NCBI GenBank assembly: GCA_037367405.1
Contig: JAZKJV010010130.1
Span: forward strand, 1,105,966-1,169,965
Source of the DNA: Ottelia alismoides
Taxonomy: Eukaryota; Streptophyta; Magnoliopsida; Alismatales; Hydrocharitaceae
Reading direction: 5' to 3'
DNA length: 64,000 bases
Each line of letters begins with the position of its first letter. The stretch's first letter is position 1. Under the pieces are notes generated by a model, which saw only the letters and a program-made list of their open reading frames with translations, was not told the DNA's origin and did no database searches. The translations under genes were made by a program, and so were the position numbers. Positions 42,195 to 54,451 of the stretch are shown piece by piece.

Positions 42195-45100
42195 TGGTGA
42201 ATCTGCATTTCATCATCTTTATTCATTTATTTTAGCTTAAAATCCCTTATAAAACACATGTATATAATACTAACTTCTTATTCTTACTAACTTTCATCTG
42301 TGTGTAAATATTGTACACTTATTACTATTTTAACCTAAAATAAATAAACAAATAAAGGAAAGATAAACAGAAAAAAAGAAACATGTATATATGTAATAGA
42401 TACAGTCTGATACGAACCCCTAGAGAAGGTCAAGGCTTGACATGATCGACCAGGAATAAAGTAGTGGGAGATAGGGTACTTAATCAAAAAATTCAAAAAA
42501 ATGTGTTGTAAATATTTGTATACTTACACTATTTTTTGGAAATACATTGACCTCAAAATAAATAATTTTCAAAACAAAAGTTGTAAATAAAAATGTTTCC
42601 TAAATAATAAAAAATAATTTCAAAATAAAATCATGTACAGAATAAAAGTAACCACATCTGGAAAAAGCTATAAAGTGATAATTGAAAGACCAATTCCGGC
42701 TCCATATGAACTCAAATTGAACCAAACTAACTTCATTATATTCTAAAATAAATTATCTTTATAGCACGTCGAGATCCTCCTAGGTCTATTTCACTATCCA
42801 AACTCTGGGGATGCTTTTTTTCTCATTAATTAATGAGCGGAACTTGGTATTATCACTAAATGGCTATGATTTCATAATTTTTGGAGTTACGGTTGAAAAG
42901 TCAGTTTTTTGGGGTGGTTTGTGCAATTTTACCATTTATTTGTACATATTGTTTTTGTAAATACTTGTAAATAATTTTAATAATTATTTAAATAAAAAAA
43001 CAATAATAATATAGAAAATTTAAAACAAAAAAACTAATTTCCTTATTTAGTTATGTATATATTGTACCATATGTATATAGTATATGTATATAGTTGATAT
43101 TCCTAAATAACCACCACAAAAAAAAACTTAATATTTTTATTCAAATTAATTAATTGACAAAAATACAAAAAAATAATTTTTGTAAATAGTTTTAGCACTA
43201 ATCCTTTCTTATATTTATATCATTTCAATTTTTTCTCTTATCTCTAATCTTCATTTTTTGAAATTCAAACTCCATCCTTTAATCTATTAATATGGCTCCT
43301 CCCCCCTCATTTCAACTTGATCAATCTTTGGTGAGAGGAGCCTATTCTTCGAGAGTTATCTTGTAGTAGAAGGGTGCCTCGACTCTGAGCCATCTGGTGA
43401 CATCGAGTCGGTCTTCGTCGAGGTAATTACGGTCTTTTCTGCTCCTAAGGTGAGATCCATTTTTCTTCTCTTATTTTTAACCTGGGTTAATCGTAGTTTA
43501 ATTTTCGTATTTTTATTTTGTTGTTATTTTTTTCTCTAGATCTTAGAATCACACATCACGATTTGATCTGATCCGATCAAATATCTCATCTCATTTTCTT
43601 GATCCCTTCACTTCACGTTCTACCTCCACGATATCTCACCTCCAACCACGAACGATGGTCGGAGACTCGGTTCCATCCGCCATTTTTCTCGGAACCGCAC
43701 CCGCTCACATTTCTCGATTTTATTTTTTAATAATAATCATGACTGAGCCATTGTGCTCGCATCCTAATTTATTTATAAATATAAAATAAAAAAACAAAAA
43801 ATATATAGTTTTTCTTTCTAACATTTGTTTTATAGGATCAATTTAAAATTAAAAAATATAAAAAAGGTTTTGTTTCTATCTATGTTTACAAAAATAAAAA
43901 ATAAAAAAATAACAATAATAGAAAAGGTCAGCGGTGCAGGCGTCGCCGCTCATCCCACCAGCGGCGTCGCTCCCTTCAACCACATCATCGCCTTCTAGTG
44001 CGGGCACCGCACCACACCACCAGTCTCCACCGACCTCACGGCAAGCGATGCCCCTCCAGCCTGCAGGCGGAGCCCGCCGCCCATCCTTCCCCCAGTTGCC
44101 ATCTCCGTCGTGATCCCCCTTCGTTGTCGCTCCTCAACGCTGGTTGCGTGCTCGCGTGAGGCCCCCAGCCACGCTGTCATCCACCGATCGTCGACCTCCT
44201 GGATCTCGTGCACCCAACAGGCACCACCCTCGCGCCAGCCCGTGCGACACACCGCATCTTTCTCCTCCTCGACCGACCGCCTACGCGCGCGAGCCGTCGT
44301 GAGCTATCCCTCTACTGTCGTATTTCCTGATTACCAAGCCGTGCCGCCTAGGAACCACCACCGTGCTTGGAGAAGAAAGACAGAGGGTGGCGTGTCTTCC
44401 CTTGGCTCCCCTCTTGATTTGGGTGTGTGTAGAACAAATGAAACCCTAGGGGTTATTTAAAAAAAGAATTTGGAAAATTTGCAATAACACCCCCAGAGGT
44501 TTCTACAATTACAAAAACATCCCTACCAGCTAGAGCCATCACGTGCGGTGCATGCCCGTCCAGAGTAAATTGCATTTTTCACCCTACAGTTTATTTTTGT
44601 TATTTATTTAATACAAAAACATTAATAATTTACATTTCAGTCCTTATTTCCAGACTTTAAATTTGCATGATCCTTCCATGGAATAAATTGCATTTATGCT
44701 CAATAAATTCTGCAAAAATTAGTGTTATCTCCTGCTTAGTAGTTATATTTGCAGAATTTTTTCATTGCATTTTATCATCATTTGTTATTATTAATAAATA
44801 AAAACATGTCTTTTTTCCTGTTTGAACTTTGAAAATTCCAAAAAAATCGAATATTGCTTCAAAAATTCCAAAAAATTAAATTAATTCTCTTTTGGAGTGT
44901 TTTAAAATTTGTCCAATTTTCGAGCATATAATTATTTATAAATCCCAAAAAAATTACAAAATAAAAAAATCTTTTAAAAATCATAAAAAATTGTAGAAAA
45001 ATCCAAAAATAGTGATTTGAGTTCATGTTTGTAGATAATTTCCTCTAGTTTTTTAGGAAAATAATTTTCACAATTTTTTAGTTCATTTAATATTTTAAAT

Positions 45101-45704
45101 TGAAAAATAATTCTATTTTCTCACTGTTTGCATTTTCCCTGATTTTTATTCATTTTAAAAATCCTAAAAAATCTAAATTTAATCTCTGAAAATTACAAAA
45201 ACAGTAAAAAATCATAAAAACACAAAAGGATTTTCTTTAGACATTTTTTAAATTTTTTTTATGTTTGAAAAAAATCAAAAAATTGCATTTCTTTTGTACA
45301 TGAATTTGTTTTGAAAATCAAATTTTTGAATCTTAAAAATGCAGAAATCAAAATCATTAAGAATTTGAAAATCAAAAAATAAAAAATAGAAATAAAAAAC
45401 TAAAAAATTAAAAAGGTAAAAAATTTCACAAAAATCAAGGTAGTTTGCATTTGAGATTCTCATTTCTTTTAATTGAATTTTTTTTGATTATTTGAATAAC
45501 CCTCTGGAATTGTAGCCTCCTTGAGTTCGATCATGTTAGCTATAAAGGTAAATTAAATAGCAAATATATTTATCTTGCTTGCATTTTTTGTAATTAATTA
45601 AGCTTGAGAAGAAAAAAAATAAAATTAGTTTGTTAATGCTTGATTGGGTTGCAACAACTTGTTCATAATTCTTATAATTAAAAACCTAGAAAAGCATGTC
45701 AACA
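42195..45704 (+). repeat. 5' LTR of the complete family A element
   Basis: It begins TGGTGAATCTGCATTTCATC and ends GCATGTCAACA. It differs from the 3' LTR by scattered substitutions, small indels and a private insertion of about 105 bases at 42762-42867. That insertion accounts for the length difference (3510 against 3409). A weak TATA (CTATTAATATGG, 43284) precedes a leader with donor AAG/GTGAGATCC (43450) and acceptor TTGTTTTATAG (43835). A GC-rich island lies at 43925-44340. Confidence 0.92.
43450..43835 (+). other. Possible intron in the 5' LTR leader
   Basis: Donor GCTCCTAAG/GTGAGATCC and acceptor CTAACATTTGTTTTATAG. The same pair is at 52203-52583 in the 3' LTR (acceptor TTTTGCAG) and in both LTRs of the minus-strand element. 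Confidence 0.5.
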
Positions 45705-45707
45705 AAA

Positions 45708-45725
45708 TGACATCGTTGCTGGGGA
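45708..45725 (+). other. Primer binding site, tRNA-Asp type
   Basis: TGACATCGTTGCTGGGGA lies three bases after the LTR end. It matches TGGCGCCGTTGCCGGGGA, the complement of the plant tRNA-Asp 3' end used by Athila elements, at most positions. This supports an Athila/Tat relationship. Confidence 0.7.
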
Positions 45726-47150
45726 GGCACGGCAAGGGTAGTTACGTTTCTCTTTTGACTTGCTATTCTTAGTTGTACATATTTGTTTACATTTTTCCAC
45801 ATTTATTCCATTGTTCATATTCATTGTATTTATTTCATTTCCTTGCTCATATTTGATAATTGTGTTTCTTACGCATTCTCTCTTTTCTTTTTCTTGTGAG
45901 GGCTCGCAGAGCGAAGGAGGCGATCCTAGGAGAGCCGAAGCACCCAAGCGAAGCAGAGGCAGCTTGATTCTTCACCAAGCCGCAGGAAAGCATGAAAGGA
46001 GAAGGAGAAGAATTGAAGGAGACCAAGCAAGAAATAGACTTTCTTTTATTTATTTCTAGCATTTGAACCCTTGTAAATGGACACTCATTTGTTTCGGGGT
46101 TTGTTTCGCCAAGTGCCGGTGCACTTGGGGGACCTCACTGATTTTGTTTTCATCGCTTTATTTTTCTTTGTTTTACACGGATTTCGTGAGCTACCTATTG
46201 ATTGCTTAAATTAATTTTCTTGAGCCATGTAATTAATTAGGTCCAAACACCCTAAATAAGAATTTTTGTACATATAGAATAGAGTGTAATTGGACTTAGT
46301 CAAATTTAATTGGTTCTTGCTCATTAATAGAAGCTATTTTTAGGACGGTTCACTTATTGCATATAGGTTAGTTTATTTTTCGGTATTTAAATTCTGCGCG
46401 GATCACCCTACATGTAGAGTGTTGGCGACAAGGTACGCATCTCTAACCCGTGCATGCATCATTGTGTTTAATCGCGTATTGGCATTTCTGATCTCCTTCC
46501 TTGTATTCACTCACATAAGTTAAAAAGGAAATTGGACACTCGGTAGGCGATTCATTGAAAATATTCAAATCAAGTGATAACTACCTAAAATTCAGGAGTA
46601 CTAAAGTAAACTCGACCCTGAAATAAATGTAAGGAAAAATCATCATTTTGGGAAGAGTAACCCCCGCCTTGTTTGATTTATCTGTAGCAAGACAGTGACC
46701 CGCACACTAGGATAGAACCACACCTGAACTCTCTTCAGACTACTGTCTTCTGATTAGTTGTTCTCCAAGGAGGACTTCACTGGGTAGTATCTAATCGGTC
46801 CAGGATTACCTTAGCGGAGTGAGCATATTGGGTAGCCGGTAAACGGTCAGCACCCATACTAGCTAGGAAAAACTAGTTGTGAGATTGGGCCAGTCTTCTG
46901 GGAGCATTGGGTTCCTAACAGCTCGCTTTCACTGCTCTGATAGATTGTATTCTCACCAAACTCTTAAAATTGACAAGATAATTGATCGAACCTTCACAGT
47001 CTTCACATTGCATTGAGTTGGTGAACTGGGGTTTTGTTTTGTGTTTGATTGCTTGTGCGCATACTAGATCCTTCTGCGCATTTACGCCTTTTCTCCACAT
47101 CTTTTGACTTGACCCTCGTGCTCTCCCGATCATCGTCTTTTGTTTCAAAG
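45726..47150 (+). other. Leader of the family A element, no supported gene
   Basis: It lies between the primer site and the first frame. A short frame near 45900-46030 reads GEPKHPSEAEAA and FFTKPQESMKGEGEELKETK in two phases and may be the remnant of a leader peptide or early gag. The rest holds no frame of note. The minus-strand copy has lost this region, so conservation cannot be tested here. Confidence 0.4.
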
Positions 47151-48987
47151 ATGGTTGACTGGAATTATTTTAATCAGATCTCTGCGGATCCCTCGCACCC
47201 TCTAGCCGATCCACCTCCCTTTTTTCAAGAGGACTTTCCTCCTGATTTTTGTGCAAATCCGCCTAACCCATTATTTCAGGAGCTGGACTTTGATTCTCAT
47301 CCACACTCATTCCACTACTCCGATCTTGGGATTTGGAGTCACCTTTCATGATGTCCACACTTGAGACCCTGAACCATATGATGGAGCATATGAATTCAAG
47401 AATTAGCAATCTACTTAACATAAATAAGGGCCAAAATGTTGCTCTACTATTTGAAGATATGGATTCACTTGAGGATAATCATGAGAGCTTGCAATCGCCC
47501 AAAATACAAAAAAATTATAAAATTTTAAAAATCCAAAAAGATTTCGGGAGACACATTATTGATCCATTTTGTGAGGAGAGGGAACCCATGGAAAACCATT
47601 TTCCCACATAGTCATTCACCACATGTCCCAACCTTGACCCTGAGGATGCCACTATACAGACTGCACTTGGCAATCCTCGTGTATATGTTGATTATGATCT
47701 TCCCCCTTGTATGGAGGAGGTCCAAAATTTCAAAAAAAAATATTGATTGAACCTGAAGTGGCGGCCACCCTTCATGAGATCATTAAAGCCCCACTTCACC
47801 AGGCCATGACACATTTATCTGCTCCTCAACACAAGAAGAGAAAGCGAGGAGCAGATCTAAGCATCACATCTTTACCATGGCCACTGCCTACGCCATCTCT
47901 CACCATCCACATTCGAACAAAGGGAATATTTCCACACCTCTTTGTGAGTTGCTCCATCTCTGACTATTCTTATGATAACACTACCCATGATGGTGGTGCA
48001 TCAATCAATATAATACCCTTCTCTATGGTACAGTCTCTTCATCATGGGCCTCTCAAGAAAACTAGGATGATAGATCAATTTTCTGATGGATTTATCAAGA
48101 GGCCGAGGGGTATTCTAGAAAACATTGTCATTCTTATTCAGGGCATGAACTTCACTTCTGATTTTGTCATATTGTCCATGGAGACCTCTACCCCTATGGA
48201 GCACCTTCCAATCATCCTGGGACGGCCTTTCCTTGCCTCTGCGAGAGTCGTTATTGATTATGGATCAGGAGAGATTCACTTTCGTTCTGATGTAGGGAGC
48301 GATATGTTGATCACTATACCCATTACTGACCAGAGACCTGCATCCCATGAGAGTGTGCCCGTGTTAGCCAACTCCAAGGACCTTTACCTTGATGATAATA
48401 TCAGAGATTCTTGTTGTATATTGGACGATACTGAGACCCAAGAATTCCTCTTCAAGGAGGAAGAATTGGATAACATAGACCTTGGAGTTCCCCCTTCTAG
48501 TATGTGGAGATGCATTGATGACATTCGTGGGGTTTACACAATAGACACCCTAGAGCGGAAGGCAGACTCTGAGACTAGATAGGATGAACATAATTTGACT
48601 ACTTTCACTGATGAGTATGTTCCTTTTCACCTTCATTTAGATGAGACCGATATGACCAAATTTGATTTGATTGTTTTTATAAAGGAATTCGGGTCTTTTG
48701 ATAAAGATGATGATCCGATAGAGGCTCTCCAAGCTGGAATTGATCTTAATTTTTCTGATAATGATTTCCAGCCTTTTTACTTTGATATTTGCAAGGCTTC
48801 CCTGGCAGGCCATGACCACACTACTTCCACTGACCGACTCATCCTTGCACACTCTAAGACTGCTAAAGATACAGTCTTGATCGATCCTGATCAGTTTATG
48901 TCTAATGATGATCCCAATATCGACCTACACTTTCTTAGATAAATTCCTCAACGATCTCGCAAGAAGGCCCGCTTTCGATCTTCTTGA
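47151..48987 (+). pseudogene. Gag/protease-like protein of the family A element, broken
   Basis: It starts MVDWNYFNQISADPSHPLAD at 47151. A frame change near 47333 leads into ESPFMMSTLETLNHMMEHMN. A TAG at 47609 follows, then a frame change at an A-run near 47740. The protease part runs on to 48580: IEPEVAATLHEIIKAPLHQA, basic HKKRKRGAD, active-site-like DGGASINIIP (Asp kept), then PIILGRP of PIILGRPFLASARVVID. The acidic C-terminal part crosses a TAG at 48579 and ends RSRKKARFRSS at 48987. The retropepsin part matches Athila/Tat proteases; the C-terminal 190 or so residues match nothing I know. Compared with the minus-strand copy it has more breaks but a better active-site motif. Confidence 0.82.
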
Positions 48988-49081
48988 CCTTTGTACATCC
49001 ACTCCTTTTGTATATCCTTTCGTTTCATTCTTTCTTATCTCGTTTTATCGTTAACCCCTTTATCGTGTGTGTGTGTGTATG

Positions 49082-49460
49082 TTATACTTAGGTTGTGCTT
49101 TATCCTAAGTATAGAGGGGGTGAATGATTTGTGTTGTTCATATTCGTCTTGTTCATCACTCCTGTTGCCTATAGTTAGGGATACTCTACCCTAAGGAATA
49201 TGGGGGTGATGTTGTCCATATCGTCTTTTTGTGTTTTTTCGTTGAGTCTGTACATTCTCTTCATCGTTTTGTCCCTTTTGTACAGTCTTCTATACATAGG
49301 ATTACTTGATCCTAAGTATAGGGGGGATCACCGACTTCTTCTCTTTGAGTCGTTGTAGTATAGGAGTCTTTTCATTTTTCTATACTTAGCACGAGTTATG
49401 TCTTTCCTTTACCACTCTCTGATCACTATGAGGACAAAGTTCGAGCTAAGTATAGGGGGT
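49082..49460 (+). repeat. Array of four hairpin/polypurine units
   Basis: Units are at 49082-49121 (TATACTTAGG, CCTAAGTATAGAGGGGG), 49169-49207, 49290-49327 (CCTAAGTATAGGGGGG) and 49380-49460 (TATACTTAGC ... GCTAAGTATAGGGGG). Spacing is about 90-120 bases. The first two are followed by TGA, as is the true polypurine tract. Confidence 0.8.
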
Positions 49461-49586
49461 GTCGTATATATTATATATATACTTTAGACATAACTCGTAC
49501 TTTTAAATATGATTATTTTAGGGATATGTATATAGATTCGTAAAATCCACTTGTGTATATATAGACTTTGATCACCTTTCAGAAAA

Positions 49587-49672
49587 AAACAAAACAAAAC
49601 AAACAAAACAAACAAAACAAAAAACACAAAAACAGCAAACAAAACAAACAACAAAAAAACAATAAAAAAACC
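49587..49672 (+). repeat. CAAAA-type low-complexity tract
   Basis: A run of CAAAA and CAAA units in the 3' interior, matching in place the tract at 26226-26345 of the minus-strand copy. Confidence 0.85.
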
Positions 49673-51028
49673 TTGTATATACTTGTATATATTTTACTAA
49701 CCCTTTTTTCCTTTAAAAAAACCTAAAAACTACAAAACCAAAAATATATAAAAAGTTGCATAATTAAAAAAATCTCTCTTTTCACATGTGCATCATTTTT
49801 TTCTTCTTTCCAAATCCATAAAAAGTTTATAATTAGATAATTGTTCAAAAAGTTTTGCTTTCTTTTTGTATTGTACATATTTCTTACATTTGTATGTGCA
49901 TTTTTCAGTATAGTATTGACATTTAAACTAAGTCTGTAATAAAGTTGAAGAATGGAGCTTAGTTGGGCCTAATCCACTTAATTTCAAAGAAACCTTATAA
50001 GAAATGGAGGTAAAGACTTTTCAGGTCCAAGCGACTTAATTCTTTGAGTCCATAAGACTATGTTCACATGTCATCTTGATTAGTCTAAGTAGAATATTTA
50101 ACAACACACGCAAGATTCTTTCAGACCGTGGCTTATCTTGGACAAGCACTCTACACGTAGCTCTTCATGGAGGAGGTAGTGAGGAGGCAGAATCTTTTGG
50201 CTTGGAGTAGCATACGAGGGTAGTAGATCTAGGTGGAACCTCTCATCTTCCTCTAGGGAGGGTTGTGCATCTCAACCTGATCTAGTAGCATTGAGGTCTA
50301 AAGACAGGATATTGTGGGGTTACAATAATGCTTCAAAAGAGGGATAGTCTACTAGCTCAAGAGGAAAAACTCCTTATGTACATGATGCACCTTGTATATA
50401 TTTTCGAAAAAAAGGAAGAGAAAAAATTCAGAATCTCCAAAAGTGGGCAGGCCTGATAGAAAAATAAAATGCCTGCCGGAGTGTATATACAAGGATAAAG
50501 AAAAAAAGAAAATAATAAGAGCTTCAAAGTTAAATTTTTGTAAGCTTGCAGCTAGATGACTTGGCTCCACTAGTCATGCATCCAAGGATAGGTAGCGACA
50601 CTGGTTACTATCCATTTTTTCTCCATCTTCTCTTATTTAGCTGGTTGTACTTTAACTTAGAAGGGAATATCCCCGCTCCTCAAGGAAAGAGTTGCTAGAC
50701 CGAGGGACTAGAGTTACCTTGTTGAGGGAGGTTGTTTCTTTGCTACTTTTGAGATGGGGAGCTATATTTCACTTACACAATACAAGTAAAGATTCATGGT
50801 CACCTAAATAGGAGTCTTGTGGAACTTAGAGGTTGTTAGGTTTTAAATCAATTTTTCCATTAAGGTTCCACCACACTAATAATCCAAAGGTCTGACATAG
50901 CTCCATACTACAATTTTATGAAGATAAGTTTAATACTCATTATTGTCCTAATTTCTTTATTTTTCCTTTCTTTTTCTTTAATTCACATATTCTTTCAAAT
51001 AAGTGTTTGCTAAGGGACTAGTAAAGGT

Positions 51029-51042
51029 AAAGCATAGGGGGA
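51029..51042 (+). other. Polypurine tract of the complete family A element
   Basis: AAAGCATAGGGGGA immediately precedes the 3' LTR start TGATGAATTTGC. The minus-strand element has the identical sequence. Confidence 0.8.
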
Positions 51043-54000
51043 TGATGAATTTGCATTTCATCATCTTTATTCATTTATGTTAGCTTAAAATCCCTTATAA
51101 AACACCTGTATATAATACTAACTCTATATCATAATAACTTGCATCTGTGTGTATATTGTACACTTATTACTATTTTAACCTAAAATAAATAAAGAAAGAA
51201 AGGAAAAATAAAGAAAAAAAAAGAAGATTGTATTTATGTAATAGATACAGGCTGACCCGAATCACAAGAGAAGGTCAAGGCTTGACCTGATTGACCAGGA
51301 ATAAAGTAAGGGGAGATAGGGTCCTTAATCAGAAAATTCAAACAAATGTGTTGTAAATATTTGTATACTTACACTATTTTATTTGTACATATATTGACCT
51401 CAAAATAAATAATTTTCAAAACAAAAGTTGTAAATAAAAATATTTCCTAAAGAATAAAAATAATTTCAAAATGAAATCATATATAGAATAAGAATAACCA
51501 CATCCGGAAAAGGACATAAAGTGATAATTGAAAGACCAATTCTGGCTCCATATGAACTCAAATTGAACCAAACTCACTTCCATTGTATTCTAAATTAAAT
51601 TATCTTTAAAATGGCTATGATTTCATAATTTTTGGTGTTACGGTTGAAAAGTCAGTTTTCTGGGGTTGGTTGTGCAATTTTACCATTTATTTTGTATATA
51701 TTGAATTTGTAAATACTTGTAAATATTTTTAATAATTATTTAATATAAAACAATAATAATTTAAAAATTGTAAAACAAAAAAATACATTTCCTTATTTAA
51801 CTATGAATATAATGTACTATATGTATATAGTATATGTATATAGTTGATATTCTTAAATAACCACCACAAAAAATAAAAAACAAAATTTTTTATTCAATTT
51901 AACTAAGTGATGAAATTACAAAAAAAAATAATTTTGTAAAATAATTTTAACACTAATCCTTTCTTATCTTTATCTCATTTCAAATTTTTCTCTTATCTCT
52001 TATCTTCATTTTTGAAATTCAGACTCCATCCTTTTATCAATTAATATGGCTCCTCCTCCCTCATTTCAACTAGATCAATCTTTGGTGAGAGGAGCCTATT
52101 CTTCGAGAACTATCTTGTCCCAGAAGGGTGCCTAGCCTCCGAGCCAACGGTGACAGCGAGTCGGCCTTCGTCGAGGTAATTACGGTATTTTCCGCTCCTA
52201 AGGTGAGATCCATTTTTCTTCTCTTATTTTTAACCTAGGTTAATCGTAGTTTAATTTTCGTATTTTTATTTCGTTGTCATTTTTTTACTCTAGATCTTAG
52301 AATAACATACAACAATTGATCCGAATCCGATTCGATATTTCATCTCATTTTCTTGATCCCTTCGCTTCATGATCTACCTCCACAATCTCTCACCTCCGAC
52401 CATGCACGGTGGTCAGAGAACCGGTTCCATCCGCCATTTTTCTTGGAACCACACCCTCTCACGTTTCTCGATTTTATTTTTTTAATAATACTCAGGATTG
52501 AGCCATCATTTTTGCATCCTAATTTGTTTATAAATAAAATATAAAAATATATATAGTTTTTCTTTCTAACATTTGTTTTGCAGGATCAATTAAAAAATTA
52601 AAAAATATAAATAAATAATAAAAAGCTTTTGTTTCTATTTCTATTTTCAAAAATAAAAAATAAAAATAATAATAAAGGGCAATGGCGCAGGCGACGTCAC
52701 TCATCCCACCAGTGGCGCTCGCGCCCTTCAATCGCACTAGTGCGCCGCCGCCTTCCACAGCGCACCACCAGTCTCCACCGACCACCCGCGACAGGCGTCA
52801 CACGTTAAGCCTGCAGGCGGTACCTGCCGCCCTTCCTTCCCCCCGCTGCCATCTCCGTCATGACCCCCTTCGTCGTCGCTCCACAACACCGACGCGCGCT
52901 CGCGCGAGGCCCCCAGCCACGCTGTCATCCACCGACCGCGACCTCCTGGATCCCGCACACCCAGCAGACACCGCCCTTGTACCAGCCCTACGACACACCA
53001 CATCTTTCTCCGCCTCGACCATCCACCTGTACGCACGCGAGCCACCATAAGCTATCCCTCTACCGTCGTGCTGCCCGATAGCCCAGCTTGTTAAAGTCCG
53101 CTGGAAACCACTGCCGTGCTTGGAGAAGAAAGGCAGAGGGTGGCATGCCATCCCTTGGGCACCCCTCTTTATTTGGGCGTGTCAAGAATAGACGAAACCC
53201 TAGGGGTTATTTTAAAAAAGAATTTGGAAAAATTTGCAATAACACCCCTAGAGGTTTCCACAACTACAAAAATATCCCTACCAGCTAGAGCCATCACGTG
53301 CCTGCATGCCCTTCCTGGGTAAATTGCATTTTTCGCCGTATAGTTTATTTTAGTTATTTATTTAATGCAAAAAACATTAGTAATTTGCATTTCAGTCCCT
53401 ATTTCCAGGCTTTATTTCAAGTATCTTTCAATTGGAATAAATTGCATTTGTGCTCAATAAATTCTGCAAAAATTAGTATTATCTCCTGCTTTGTTGTTAT
53501 ATCTGCAATAATTTTTCATTGCATTTAACATGATTTGTTATTATTAAAAATCGAAAAACATATCATTTTTTCTTGTTTGAACTTTAAAAATTCCTAAAAA
53601 ATTTGAATATTGCTTTAAAAATTCCAAAAAAATTAGATTAATTCTCTTTTGGTGTGTTTTAATTTCTATCCAATTTATGTGCATTAATTATTTATAAACA
53701 AAACCCCCAAAAATGCAAAATACTAAAACTCTTATAAAAATCGTAAAAAAATGTAGAAAAATCCAAAAACAATGATTTGAGTTCCTGTTTGTAGATAATT
53801 TCTTTTTTTTTTTCAGAAAAATCATTTCAACAATTTTTGATTTCATTTAATATTTATATTTGAAAAATAATCCTATTTTCCCAATATTTAATCTCCCTTG
53901 ATTTTATTCATTTTAAAAATCCTAAAAATCTAAAAATCTCTGATAATTACAAAAACAGTTATAAAATTCATAAAAATGCAAAAAAAGTTTTTTTAGATAC

Positions 54001-54451
54001 TTTTGAGCATTTTTGTTATATTTGAAAAAAAATATAAAATGCATTTCTTTTGTGCATGAATTTGTTTTGAAAATCATATTTTTGACAATTTAAAAATTGT
54101 AAAAATCAAAATCATTAAAAATTTAAAAAATCAAAAAATAAAAAATCAGAAATAAAAAATTAAAAAAATAAAAAGGTAAAAAATTCACAAAAATCAAGGT
54201 AGTTTGCATTTGAGATTCCCTTTCCTTTTAATTTAATTTGAATAACCCTTGGAAATTGTAGCCTCCCTGAGTTCGATCTTGTTAGCTATACATGTAAATT
54301 AAATAGCAAAATTTATTCTCTTGATCACATTATTTTTCTATAATTAATTAAGCTTGAGAAAAAAATAAAAATGTGTTTGTTTAACGCTTGATTGGTTGCA
54401 ACGACTTGTTCATAATTCTTATAATTAAAAACTCAGAAAAGCGTGTCAACA
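51043..54451 (+). repeat. 3' LTR of the complete family A element
   Basis: It begins TGATGAATTTGCATTTCATC and ends GCGTGTCAACA, next to TAAAT. It has the same order of blocks as the 5' LTR: TATA-like region near 52040, donor AAG/GTGAGATCC at 52203, acceptor TTTTGCAG at 52583, and a GC-rich island at 52680-53060. A 122-codon frame in the island (52682-53050) starts MAQATSLIPPVALAPFNRTS, but the 5' LTR copy has no ATG there. Confidence 0.92.

Larger units (their letters stand above)
48988..51028 (+). mobile_element. 3' non-coding interior of the family A element
   Basis: It starts directly after the protein and contains the hairpin array, a CAAAA-type tract, conserved spacer and the approach to the polypurine tract. 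It is colinear with 24931-26930 (reversed) and 6808-9064. No frame is conserved between the three copies. Confidence 0.75.
42195..54451 (+). mobile_element. Complete family A LTR retrotransposon without reverse transcriptase (12.3 kb)
   Basis: Two LTRs, 42195-45704 and 51043-54451, flank a 5.3 kb interior with a tRNA-Asp-like primer site, a gag/protease-like frame, four hairpin units and a polypurine tract. The target duplication is CAAAT (42190-42194) and TAAAT (54452-54456), and the Tekay LTR continues across the site. The interior has no reverse transcriptase, RNase H or integrase. The minus-strand copy lacks them too, so this is the family's normal structure and not a private deletion. 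It probably needs enzymes from an Athila/Tat-like partner (inference). Confidence 0.92.

Noticed and set aside
52682..53050. 122-codon frame in the 3' LTR leader
   Set aside because: The matching position in the 5' LTR lacks the start codon and has a different frame; it is composition-driven.
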